A DNA stretch of 44,613 bases from Candidatus Accumulibacter conexus (lineage in GTDB: Bacteria > Pseudomonadota > Gammaproteobacteria > Burkholderiales > Rhodocyclaceae): positions 1-44,613 of the forward strand of contig JAGFNJ010000044.1 in assembly GCA_017592775.1 (NCBI GenBank), written 5' to 3'. Below the pieces are notes generated by a model that made no database searches, had not been told where the DNA came from, and saw only the letters and a program-made list of their open reading frames with translations. The position numbers and the translations under genes are program-made. Shown here piece by piece: positions 24,275-31,221 of this stretch (positions within the stretch are counted from its first letter, which is position 1; the number at the start of each line of letters is the position of its first letter).

Positions 24275-24877
24275 GTGAATCTTCCGTCATCCTCCGGAGT
24301 GGCCCGGGCACTGTTCAGCAAGACGCTGGGCGGGGTGCTGGCGCTCCTCTTCGGGCAGCCCGGAAAAGCCTTCTATACACGCGAAATCGTCAAGCGGGTG
24401 GGTACCGGCGGCAGCCAGGTCGGCAAGGATCTGGAACGGCTGACTGGCGCTGGCCTCATCCTGCGCGAGCAGCGCGGCAACTTGGTGTTCTACCGTGCGA
24501 ATCCGGACGCCGCCGTCCATCACGAGTTGGTCGGCCTTGTTGCCAAGTCGTTCGGCATCGCTGAGCAACTGCGCGGTTTCATCGAGCCGTTGGCCGATCG
24601 TATCCAGTACGCGGCCGTTCATGGCTCGGTGGCGCGGGGAGAGCACCGCGCCGACAGCGACGTCGACCTGCTGCTCGTCGGCGACGTGCGCCTGTCCGAA
24701 CTGGCGATTCCGCTGCACGATGCAGAAGCCGCGCTCGGCATGAAAGTGTCGCCTACCGTCGTGACGCTTGCGGAGTTCCGCAAGCGTCACGAAAGCGGCG
24801 ACCATTTCCTCAAGAAGGTGCTGGCCGGTGATCTCGTCACGCTGTGGAGCTCCATCGAGCACGAGGATGCCGCATGA
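24275..24877 (+). CDS. Winged-helix plus minimal nucleotidyltransferase (MNT-type antitoxin-like) protein
   Basis: A 200-residue protein with a GTG start at 24275, preceded by GGAG six bases upstream. Residues ~12-80 form a winged helix ('FYTREIVKRVGTGGSQVGKD', 'LERLTGAGLILREQRGN'). Residues ~108-195 form a DNA polymerase beta-type nucleotidyltransferase with 'HGSVARGEHRADSDVDLLLV' (Gly117-Ser118, Asp129 and Asp131). In HEPN-MNT systems such a protein modifies the HEPN toxin and silences it. It overlaps the HEPN-like gene by ATGA. The winged helix is an addition to the minimal MNT antitoxin and fits DNA binding at the palindrome upstream. Confidence 0.85.
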   Translation: MNLPSSSGVARALFSKTLGGVLALLFGQPGKAFYTREIVKRVGTGGSQVGKDLERLTGAGLILREQRGNLVFYRANPDAAVHHELVGLVAKSFGIAEQLRGFIEPLADRIQYAAVHGSVARGEHRADSDVDLLLVGDVRLSELAIPLHDAEAALGMKVSPTVVTLAEFRKRHESGDHFLKKVLAGDLVTLWSSIEHEDAA

Positions 24878-25320
24878 GCAGTCTCGAAAATCTCGTCCGC
24901 ATCGGCCAGCTCAAGCTGGAGCCTTCATCCGACGGCGAAATCGTCACCAGCCTGCGCCGAGCCGCCCTCTATCTCGTGGATGCGGCACTCCCTTCGCTGA
25001 GTCCGCCCAGCCGCTTCATGCTCGCCTACGATGCCGCGCACGCGCTCGCCTTTGCGGCGCTACGCGCCAACGGCTACCGCCCTGACGCCGGGCGTGACCA
25101 TCGGGCTGTGGTCTTCCAGACACTCGGGGTGACGATCGGCGCCTCGCAGCAACTATGGCTGACGCTCGACCGCTATCACACGCGTCGCAATGCTTCAGAA
25201 TATGGCGACATGGTCGAGGCCAGCGCATCAGAGGCCGAGGACCTGCTGATGGCGACGCAGGAGCTGCAGGCGTTGTTCCGTCATTGGTTGGTGAGGAATC
25301 GGCCTGCGGTGTTGGTCTGA
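24874..25320 (+). CDS. HEPN-like toxin candidate
   Basis: A 148-residue all-helical protein coupled to the nucleotidyltransferase gene. Helices: residues ~22-38, 46-68 ('RFMLAYDAAHALAFAALRAN'), 75-100 and 110-140. The motif 'YHTRRNASEYGD' (101-112) corresponds to the RNxxxY/H region of HEPN ribonucleases, here with Tyr in place of the usual His. The pairing with an MNT-type partner and the 4-base overlap support a HEPN/MNT toxin-antitoxin pair. RNA cleavage is inferred from family knowledge. Confidence 0.75.
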   Translation: MSSLENLVRIGQLKLEPSSDGEIVTSLRRAALYLVDAALPSLSPPSRFMLAYDAAHALAFAALRANGYRPDAGRDHRAVVFQTLGVTIGASQQLWLTLDRYHTRRNASEYGDMVEASASEAEDLLMATQELQALFRHWLVRNRPAVLV

Positions 25321-25656
25321 AGGGTCGGCTCGGTACCTCTGGCCCTGCCATCGAAGCTGATCCCTGTGGTCAATTGCCCGCTCCGGGAGATGGCCGTCCT
25401 GCTCGAGAACGCCCCGGCGGCGCGCCTCTTCGACGAGATGCTGAAGCTCCTGACCCCAGGGCACGCCGTTCCCGGCGAGCCAGGCGATGCCGACCGAACA
25501 ATCGACGACACACAGCACTGCAGCCACCAGCGGCATCGTTCAGCAACCCTTCCCCGATATCGACAGGCCCGATCCACGGTTGACGCCCACGGATCGGGCG
25601 CCAAACCCCTCCTGGCCGACGTTGGATCTCCCATCCTTCGGTTCCCCAGGAACACC
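25321..25656. other. Gap with possible gene scraps
   Basis: No intact gene. The minus strand reads 'CVVDCSVGIAWLAG' near 25510, which resembles the N-terminal strand of PIN-domain toxins, followed out of order by unrelated helices. This may be a decayed vapC, but the evidence is thin. Confidence 0.3.
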
Positions 25657-25816
25657 ACGCCAACGATCAGCCAGTCCTTCGGAATCGTCATACTTGCCCA
25701 AGCGTGCGTTCAACCTCACCATCGAGTGGGCCATCGAACACCGCGCGGAACTCATCGAGGATTGGAACCCATGCCAGGCCAAACAGCAGCCAAAGAAGAT
25801 CCAGCCGTTGGAGTGA
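25657..25816 (+). pseudogene. Broken DUF4160 gene
   Basis: The start reads 'TPTISQSFGIVI' with ACG where the family has ATG. About 35 residues are then missing, and the C-terminal part resumes in another frame as 'LPKRAFNLTIEWAIEHRAEL' and 'IEDWNPCQAKQQPKKIQPLE', ending at TGA 25814-25816. These are the two ends of DUF4160 (MPTIS.F.GIVI ... EWA..HR.EL..DW), with the conserved middle (the HFHA region) deleted. It overlaps the intact DUF2442 gene, its usual partner. Confidence 0.7.
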
Positions 25817-26091
25817 TCCCGGCAGCACCTTGGCGAATTCAGGCAGTCTCTCTCCTTCCCGAGTACAAGCTGGCTGTGGTCTTTTGCGATGGCAGCAACG
25901 GCATCGTCGACTGCTCCAATATCCTTGCCAGCACCAATCCGGGCGTTCATGCACCCCTGGCCTCGCCGGAGTTCTTCGCGCAGGTCAGGCTGGAACTCGG
26001 TGCGCTGACCTGGCCGAATGGTGTGGATCTCGACCCTGGGTGGCTGCATGCCGAATTGGTGGACAAGAAAACGTGGTCTGTTCCCTTCTGA
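25771..26091 (+). CDS. DUF2442 family protein
   Basis: A 106-residue protein matching DUF2442: 'IQAVSLLPEYKLAVVFCDGS', 'HAPLASPEFFAQVRLELGAL' and 'TWPNGVDLDPGWLHAEL'. The family commonly sits next to DUF4160 genes, as here, in a toxin-antitoxin-like layout; the function is unknown. The ATG at 25771 lies within the broken DUF4160 reading frame, so translation probably depended on it. The first ~20 residues ('MPGQTAAKEDPAVG') are polar and variable. With its partner broken, this may be an orphan on the way to loss. Confidence 0.8.
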   Translation: MPGQTAAKEDPAVGVIPAAPWRIQAVSLLPEYKLAVVFCDGSNGIVDCSNILASTNPGVHAPLASPEFFAQVRLELGALTWPNGVDLDPGWLHAELVDKKTWSVPF

Positions 26092-26126
26092 CTGCTTTTT
26101 ACCCGCCCCATTGACGCCAGCGGAGT

Positions 26127-26543
26127 TCACTCCTCGAGGCGCAGTCCGGTGGGGTCCTGCAATACCGGACCGGGTCTCCGCACCGCGGCAGGATGCGTCG
26201 AAGCCATCTCGGGACGGAGCACGATTCGCCCGGCGACCGCGACGCGGCGATCGTTGAGCCGAACGATCTCCTCGCTCGACCGCGCTTCCATGCCGAGTCC
26301 GATGCGTGCCGGCATGTCGCCGGCAGCCGGATCGTACGCCGAAGCACTGCCATCGATCTGAATGACGACCTCGCCCAGGTCCACGTACTCGGGCGGCCGG
26401 CCCGGACGGGGCATCTTCTTCAGGCTGGGCACGGACAGGTAGGTCCCCACGAGGCGGACCCGCTGGCCATCGAACTGCCTCAGTTGCTCCGCCCGATCAA
26501 GGCGCGGCGGCAACTCGTGGCGCACTGCTTCCGCTTTGGTCAC
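26127..26543 (-). CDS. Hypothetical protein translationally coupled to the DUF4157 gene
   Basis: A 138-residue cytosolic protein. GTG 26543 overlaps the TGA of the DUF4157 gene in GTGA, so it is translated with it. It reads as a compact beta-rich domain: 'QFDGQRVRLVGTYLSVPSLK', 'VDLGEVVIQIDGSASAYD', 'VRLNDRRVAVAGRIVLRPEM'. The 'GQRVRLVGTY ... RRVAVAGRI' pattern is OB-fold-like. Its position directly behind a probable effector suggests an immunity, chaperone or accessory protein. No family recognised. Confidence 0.65.
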   Translation of the reverse strand: MTKAEAVRHELPPRLDRAEQLRQFDGQRVRLVGTYLSVPSLKKMPRPGRPPEYVDLGEVVIQIDGSASAYDPAAGDMPARIGLGMEARSSEEIVRLNDRRVAVAGRIVLRPEMASTHPAAVRRPGPVLQDPTGLRLEE

Positions 26544-28252
26544 TGGTCGGTCCTGACCGCTATGGACGTCGCGTGCGAACCATGGGTCTTGCTGGCCAGG
26601 TGCTCCTGGTGGAACGTCTGGCTCTGATCCACTGTCCCGTACATGGCGAAATTCCACTGGCGGTCGATGAAATCATATTGGTCGACCCCCTTGCTGGCCG
26701 CGTACTTCTCGGTGACGGCATAGTTTTCGAGCGTGATGTTGTCGGCACCATCCTTCATCACGACGCCGGCCCAATGGTAGTTCCATGTGTCCTCGCCAGG
26801 ATAGGACTTGAAACCCGGCATGTCGCCCTCGGTCGCCATCGAGTAGGACTCGCCGATCTCCGGATTGGCATGGAAGTTGATTCCCGCCTCCTTGTCGAAC
26901 TTGTCCATGCCGGCGTTGCCCAGAGCCAGGTACATCGCCTTGGCTTCGGCAATGGTGGCGGGCTTGCGAAAGACCTTGCTCCGGGACTGCGAACCGGCGA
27001 TCGCGCCGCCGATTGCGCCGGCCACGCCGCCGAGGACTGCCCCGGGAGCCGCGCCCAGGCCGCCAACGAAACTGCCGAACAGCGCACCGAGCCCGGCACC
27101 GGCGGCGGCACCCGCCAGGGCGCCCGATGCCGTGTTGCTCTGCCAATCGTAGTGCACACCCTCGACGACGAATGCCGCGTTGTCCGAGCGCTCGATGAAG
27201 CGTGGCATCAGATCCATGTAGACCTGGTTCGCCATCTGGTTCGACTCGCCCTTGAGCCAGTCCGAAACCGTCGAGTCATCGACGCCCTTGCCGAGCTTGG
27301 CGACGCCGTTGTCGAAATAGACCACACTGCGGTCGCCACCGCCGGAAGAACCGGTCACCGCCGCCGACGAGCGGCCGCAATCGGTCCACAGTGCCATGGG
27401 GCCATTGGCCGTTCCTTCGGTGTCCATGCCACCCGGCGCATTGGCCTTTTCCACGCCCGAGTGTGCGCTCCCCGGCTTGGCGAGGAATTCCGGCTGCACA
27501 CCGGTCAGCGAGTTGCCATCGACGCTGACCGAGCCGCCGGCCGCTTTCAGCTCGATGTACGAGCCCTTTTTCCCCGCTGTCTGCAGCTTGGAGTTCGCGC
27601 CGCTGATGAGTCCGGGTGTCGCATAAAGCGTCTGCGACCCGAACAGGGCCGTCTGCTTGGTCTCGCCAACCTGCGCACGTCCTGCTCCGAGCGTCTCGAT
27701 CGTGTAGCGCTGGACGGCGCCGCCTGCACCGCCGGCGGCCCGCCCCTCACCGCGCGGCAGCAGATCCCTGGCGGACTTCCCGGCCACCACCCGATCGGCC
27801 ACTGCGCTCGCCTCGCGCTCGTGGCGGTCACCTGGCGAGTCGAGCCCGGCGGGCGGCCCCTCTCCATGGCGCTGCTGGATCACGTGCGCCGCCTCGTGCG
27901 CAGCCAACCACAGGTCGGGGTCGGAACGAAACGCGATCGATGAGCCGGTCGCAAACGCGGCAGCTCCGAGCCGCTCGCAGGCTTCGCTCGAGGTCCTGCC
28001 GACGTGCATCCGCACCGAGGACAGATCATGCCGCGGTCCGAACGAATTCTGGATGCGCTCGCCGTGCGGCAGCGCCCGGCCGGGGCCTCGTGTGCCGTCG
28101 CGCGCGACATCGTTCGCCGATTGCCGCGCCGAGCCGATCCCCAAAAACCTCGGCATTCCCTGCAGTGAAGGCATGGCACCCCGCTCGGAGACCTTCGGGG
28201 TCATGCGAGATTCCTCTTGGCGCCGCTGCAACGCCGTCCTCGTATGGACCAT
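26540..28252 (-). CDS. DUF4157 (eCIS core-type) protein with glycine-zipper region and cysteine-protease-like C-terminal part
   Basis: A 570-residue protein. Residues ~66-130 are the DUF4157 domain ('NSFGPRHDLSSVRMHVGRTS' and 'LWLAAHEAAHVIQQRHG') with the zinc-type HEAAH at 119-123. The middle (~180-370) contains 'LWTDCGRSSAAVTGS' with Cys292. Residues ~378-420 are a Gly/Ala-rich membrane-insertion-type zipper ('GALAGAAAGAGLGALFGSFV'). The C-terminal ~150 residues hold 'NYHWAGVVMKDGADNITLEN' with His493 and Asn510, which with Cys292 suggest a papain-like triad. DUF4157 marks proteins carried by extracellular contractile injection systems or other toxin carriers. ATG 28252 has GGGGAG upstream but in a strong hairpin; ATG 28204 with AGAGGA is an alternative. 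Confidence 0.78.
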   Translation of the reverse strand: MVHTRTALQRRQEESRMTPKVSERGAMPSLQGMPRFLGIGSARQSANDVARDGTRGPGRALPHGERIQNSFGPRHDLSSVRMHVGRTSSEACERLGAAAFATGSSIAFRSDPDLWLAAHEAAHVIQQRHGEGPPAGLDSPGDRHEREASAVADRVVAGKSARDLLPRGEGRAAGGAGGAVQRYTIETLGAGRAQVGETKQTALFGSQTLYATPGLISGANSKLQTAGKKGSYIELKAAGGSVSVDGNSLTGVQPEFLAKPGSAHSGVEKANAPGGMDTEGTANGPMALWTDCGRSSAAVTGSSGGGDRSVVYFDNGVAKLGKGVDDSTVSDWLKGESNQMANQVYMDLMPRFIERSDNAAFVVEGVHYDWQSNTASGALAGAAAGAGLGALFGSFVGGLGAAPGAVLGGVAGAIGGAIAGSQSRSKVFRKPATIAEAKAMYLALGNAGMDKFDKEAGINFHANPEIGESYSMATEGDMPGFKSYPGEDTWNYHWAGVVMKDGADNITLENYAVTEKYAASKGVDQYDFIDRQWNFAMYGTVDQSQTFHQEHLASKTHGSHATSIAVRTDQ

Positions 28253-28290
28253 GACGCTTCTCCCCGGACGCCGGGCTTCCGGGAAGCGTC
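28253..28290 (-). promoter_or_regulatory. Hairpin covering the ribosome binding site of the DUF4157 gene
   Basis: Directly before ATG 28252 the message would fold: GACGCTTC (28290-28283) pairs perfectly with GAAGCGTC (28260-28253), and inside CCGGA pairs with TCCGG around a 9-nt loop. The GGGGAG ribosome binding site lies in the closing strand. Translation from 28252 would then be low unless the hairpin is opened. The other reading is that the real start is ATG 28204, with the hairpin in the leader. Confidence 0.5.
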
Positions 28291-28431
28291 AAGACCATCC
28301 TTCCCAGCCGGCAAGAAACTCAGGATAGAGGACCGGACACCACTTCCGCAAGCATTGACCACTTGCACATTCCAGCAACAGGGCGCGGCAGCGTCGCGCG
28401 GGCGACGGCGGCGATCCGCACGGGCGCGTGC

Positions 28432-28437
28432 TATCCT
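28432..28437 (+). promoter_or_regulatory. Extended -10 element of the cbiA promoter
   Basis: TG-C-TATCCT (28429-28437) is an extended -10 box; no clear -35 is seen, as is usual with extended -10 promoters. It precedes the leader peptide frame at 28484 and cbiA at 28552. cbiA is upstream of the riboswitch and so needs its own promoter. Confidence 0.4.
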
Positions 28438-28483
28438 CACCGCCTGTCATCGGTCGGCCCGCCCCGCATCTCCGAGGGAAACC

Positions 28484-28552
28484 ATGCCGCCCGCCAGCGC
28501 TCGCGCACGCCGCGGAAAGGAAGCAACCATGCCCGACGAGGATTCCTCGTAA
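28484..28552 (+). CDS. Possible 22-residue leader peptide before cbiA
   Basis: ATG 28484 with GAGGG five bases upstream opens a 22-codon frame ('MPPASARARRGKEATMPDED' then SS) whose TAA shares its last base with the cbiA ATG (TAATG at 28550-28554). This close stop-start joint favours translational coupling of cbiA to the leader. It could also be chance in a GC-rich leader. Confidence 0.28.
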   Translation: MPPASARARRGKEATMPDEDSS

Positions 28553-29838
28553 TGCCGCACTGCCCGGTGATGCTGGTTGCCGCTGCCGCTTCCGGCCAGG
28601 GCAAGACGACGGTGACGGCCGCCCTGGCCCGCCTGCACGCGCGCCAGGGACAACGCGTCACCGTCTTCAAGTGCGGCCCCGACTTCCTCGACCCGCAGAT
28701 CCACGCCGTCGCCAGCGGGCGCCCGTGCTACAACCTCGACCTCGGCATGTGCGGCGAGGATGACGCACGCATCCGCCTGGCGCGCGCCGCTGCCGATTCC
28801 GACCTGATCCTGATCGAAGGGGTCATGGGGCTGTTCGACGGCAAGCCGTCGGCGGCCGACATCGCCTGCCTGTTCGGCATTCCGGTGCTGGCACTGATCG
28901 ACGCGCGGGCGATGGCGCAGACCTTCGGCGCCGTCGCGCACGGCCTCGCGACCTACCGGCCCGGGCTGCCGTTTGCCGGCGTGCTGGCGAACCGCAGCGG
29001 CAGCAGCCGCCACACCGAGCTGCTGCGCGACAGCCTGCCAGCGGGAATGGTCTGGTTCGGCGCCGTCCCGCGCAGCGACGACAGCCTGCCGGAGCGTCAT
29101 CTCGGGCTGTTGCAGGCGGCAGAGATCACCAACCTGACGGACCGCCTCGACCGCATTGCCGACGCGCTGGCGGCGACGGCGAGCATCGGCCTGCCACCGC
29201 CGGTACATTTCGCAGCGGCGCCGGCAGCACCGCTGCCGGCCCTGCTCGCCGGCCGCCGCATCGCCATCGCGCGCGACGCCGCCTATGGCTTCATCTACCC
29301 GGCCAACGTCGACACGCTGCGCGAACTGGGCGCCGAGATCCGCTTCTTCTCGCCACTCGCCGGCGACGCGCTGCCCGCCTGCGATGCGCTCTGGCTGCCC
29401 GGCGGCTACCCCGAGCTGCACGCGACGGCGCTGGCAGAACGGCGCGACCTGTGGCAGGCGCTGGCCGACCACGTCGCCGCCGGCCGACCGCTGCTCGCCG
29501 AGTGCGGCGGCATGATGAGCCTGTTCGCGGAGGTGGTCGACCGCGCAGGGGAGCGGCACGCGCTGGCCGGCCTGCTGCCGGGCCGCGCGGTGATGCAGCG
29601 GCGCCTTGCGGCGCTCGGCATGCAGGTCGCCGACCTGCCCGAGGGAACACTGTCCGGCCACACCTTCCATTACTCGCAGAGCGACACGCCGCTGGCACCG
29701 CTGTGTCGTGCGCGGCGACCGACGGGGGGCGACGGCGAGGCGATCTACCGCCACGGCTCGATCACCGCTTCCTACGTCCATTTCTACTTCCCAAGCAATC
29801 CACCGGCAGTCGCCCGCCTCTTCGGCGCCGGCTGCTGA
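28552..29838 (+). CDS. cbiA: Cobyrinic acid a,c-diamide synthase
   Basis: A 428-residue enzyme that amidates the a and c side chains of (cobalt-containing) cobyrinic acid using ATP and glutamine. The N-terminal dethiobiotin-synthetase-like ATPase domain (1-~195) has P-loop 'AAAASGQGKTTVTAALARL', 'CGPDFLDPQIH' and 'LILIEGVMGLFDG'. The C-terminal glutaminase domain (~235-428) has the nucleophilic Cys in 'LLAECGGMMSLF' and the late His in 'SYVHFYFPSN'. ATG 28552 follows GAGGA at nine bases. The length is normal. It lies just upstream of, and outside, the riboswitch-controlled operon. The product is CbiA-type because the cluster is of the anaerobic pathway. Confidence 0.93.
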   Translation: MPHCPVMLVAAAASGQGKTTVTAALARLHARQGQRVTVFKCGPDFLDPQIHAVASGRPCYNLDLGMCGEDDARIRLARAAADSDLILIEGVMGLFDGKPSAADIACLFGIPVLALIDARAMAQTFGAVAHGLATYRPGLPFAGVLANRSGSSRHTELLRDSLPAGMVWFGAVPRSDDSLPERHLGLLQAAEITNLTDRLDRIADALAATASIGLPPPVHFAAAPAAPLPALLAGRRIAIARDAAYGFIYPANVDTLRELGAEIRFFSPLAGDALPACDALWLPGGYPELHATALAERRDLWQALADHVAAGRPLLAECGGMMSLFAEVVDRAGERHALAGLLPGRAVMQRRLAALGMQVADLPEGTLSGHTFHYSQSDTPLAPLCRARRPTGGDGEAIYRHGSITASYVHFYFPSNPPAVARLFGAGC

Positions 29839-29873
29839 TCGTTGCAGTCGCTTTCCGGCACCCTCTTTCGACG

Positions 29874-29879
29874 TATAAT
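29874..29879 (+). promoter_or_regulatory. -10 box of the riboswitch-controlled cob operon
   Basis: A perfect TATAAT at 29874-29879 with a poor -35 (TTTCCG, 29852-29857, 16-bp spacer). Transcription would start around 29886, at the first bases of the cobalamin riboswitch. Confidence 0.6.
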
Positions 29880-29884
29880 CAACC

Positions 29885-30085
29885 CCGTTTCGGGTGCCTT
29901 GCCTCGTGGTCACGGGGCGGGTGAAACGGGAAGCCGGTGCACGGCGGCGTCGCCAACGACGCCAGCCCATTCCGGCGCAGCCCCCGCTGCTGTAAGCCTG
30001 ACGACTCCGCAAACCGCCACTGTGCCCAGGCACGGGAAGGCGCGGGGAAGGTCGAGGGCGAGCCAGAAGACCGGCCCGAAACCGG
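29885..30085 (+). ncRNA. Cobalamin (B12) riboswitch
   Basis: The conserved order of the adenosylcobalamin riboswitch is visible: GGGTGCC (from ~29892), GGGAAGCCGGTGC near 29938-29950, CGCAGCCCCCGCTGCTGTAA (about 29978-29997), GCCACTGTGCCC..GGCACGGGAAGG, and the B12 box GAGCCAGAAGACC near 30059-30071. It precedes cbiM by ~125 bases, within which no classical terminator is obvious, so control of translation of cbiM (GGGAGG site at 30197-30202) is as likely as attenuation. High cobalamin should shut off cobalt uptake and corrin synthesis. Confidence 0.93.
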
Positions 30086-30208
30086 ATTGCACCATTCCCC
30101 GGGGTGACGGGAAGGCGTCTCTGGTCGCGCGCCGTTCGAGTCCAGGCCACCTTCCTCCTGCGGGATTTTTCTGCTGACGGGTCGTCAGTCGCCGAAGGGA
30201 GGATCGCT

Positions 30209-30886
30209 GTGCACATCATGGAAGGCTTCCTGCCGCTCGAGCATGCCGTCGGCTGGACGCTGGCGTCAGCGCCCTTCGTCGTCGGCGGCCTGCGATCGCT
30301 GCGCCGCCGGCTGCAGCAGCAGCCGGAGCAGCGCATGCTGCTCGGCGTCGCCGCCGCCTTTTCCTTCGTCCTCTCCGCGCTCAAGTTGCCGTCGGTGACC
30401 GGCAGTTGCTCGCACCCGACCGGCGTCGGTCTCGGCGCGCTGCTCTTCGGGCCGACGGCGATGGTGCCGGTCGGCCTCGTCGTCCTCCTCTTCCAGGCGC
30501 TGCTGCTGGCGCACGGCGGGCTGACGACGCTCGGCGCCAACCTGTTCTCGATGGCCATCGTCGGTTCCTTCGTCGCCGCCGGGCTGTTCCGCTTCGGCCG
30601 CCTGCTGCACCTGCCGCTGGCCGCCTGCGTTTTCGCCGCCACCTGCTGCGCCGACCTCGCCACCTACCTGACGACCTCGCTGCAGCTCGCCTGGGCCTTT
30701 CCCGATCCGGTCGGCGGTTTCGCCGCCTCGTTCGCCAAGTTCGCCGGCATCTTCGCCATCACCCAGGTTCCGCTGGCGATCAGCGAGGGACTGCTGAGCG
30801 TGCTGGTGGTCAACGCGCTGCTGCGCTTCAACGGCGACGAGCTGAAGGGCATGCCGCTCCTTGCCGGTCGCGAGGTGCGCGCATGA
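30209..30886 (+). CDS. cbiM: Cobalt ECF transporter substrate-capture protein CbiM
   Basis: A 225-residue membrane protein, S-component of the CbiMNQO cobalt transporter. GTG 30209 is the right start: it gives the invariant N-terminus 'VHIMEGFLPLEHAVGWTL', whose second residue His is a metal ligand after Met removal, and GGGAGG lies at 30197-30202. 'SCSHPTGVGLGALLFGP' holds the second conserved His region. About seven hydrophobic helices. First gene under the riboswitch; the stop overlaps cbiN (ATGA). Confidence 0.93.
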   Translation: MHIMEGFLPLEHAVGWTLASAPFVVGGLRSLRRRLQQQPEQRMLLGVAAAFSFVLSALKLPSVTGSCSHPTGVGLGALLFGPTAMVPVGLVVLLFQALLLAHGGLTTLGANLFSMAIVGSFVAAGLFRFGRLLHLPLAACVFAATCCADLATYLTTSLQLAWAFPDPVGGFAASFAKFAGIFAITQVPLAISEGLLSVLVVNALLRFNGDELKGMPLLAGREVRA

Positions 30887-31221
30887 AACGCACGAACTGG
30901 TTGCTGATCGCCGCCGTGCTGCTGCTGACGGCGTTGCCGCTGTGGCTGGTGCCGCGACCCGCCGGCCCGGACGGCCAGCCGGGCGAGATTTTCGCCGGCA
31001 CCGACAACCAGGCTCAGAAGGCGATCGCCGAGATCGCCCCCGACTACCGACCGTGGTTCGCGCCGCTGTTCGAGCCGGCGAGCGGCGAGATCGCCTCGCT
31101 CCTCTTCGCCCTGCAGGCGGCCATCGGCGCCGGCATCATCGGTTACTGGCTGGGGGCGGCGGTCACCCGCGACAAAATGCGCCGGGGGGCCGGCAACGAA
31201 GGGCGCGACGATGCTGATTGA
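30883..31221 (+). CDS. cbiN: Cobalt transporter small subunit CbiN
   Basis: A 112-residue protein with two membrane helices (residues ~5-23 and ~76-96) around a periplasmic loop with 'EIFAGTDNQAQKAIAEIAPD' and 'YRPWFAPLFEPASGEIASL', the family signature. CbiN helps load cobalt onto CbiM. The C-terminus is slightly longer and charged ('DKMRRGAGNEGRDDAD'). It overlaps cbiM by 4 bases and cbiQ by 11. Confidence 0.93.
   Translation: MKRTNWLLIAAVLLLTALPLWLVPRPAGPDGQPGEIFAGTDNQAQKAIAEIAPDYRPWFAPLFEPASGEIASLLFALQAAIGAGIIGYWLGAAVTRDKMRRGAGNEGRDDAD

Noticed and set aside
28447-30663. 738-codon minus-strand frame across cbiA, the riboswitch and cbiM
   Set aside because: Shadow of GC-rich coding sequence; Arg/Ala/Gly-rich, no ribosome binding site, and it crosses a well-defined riboswitch.
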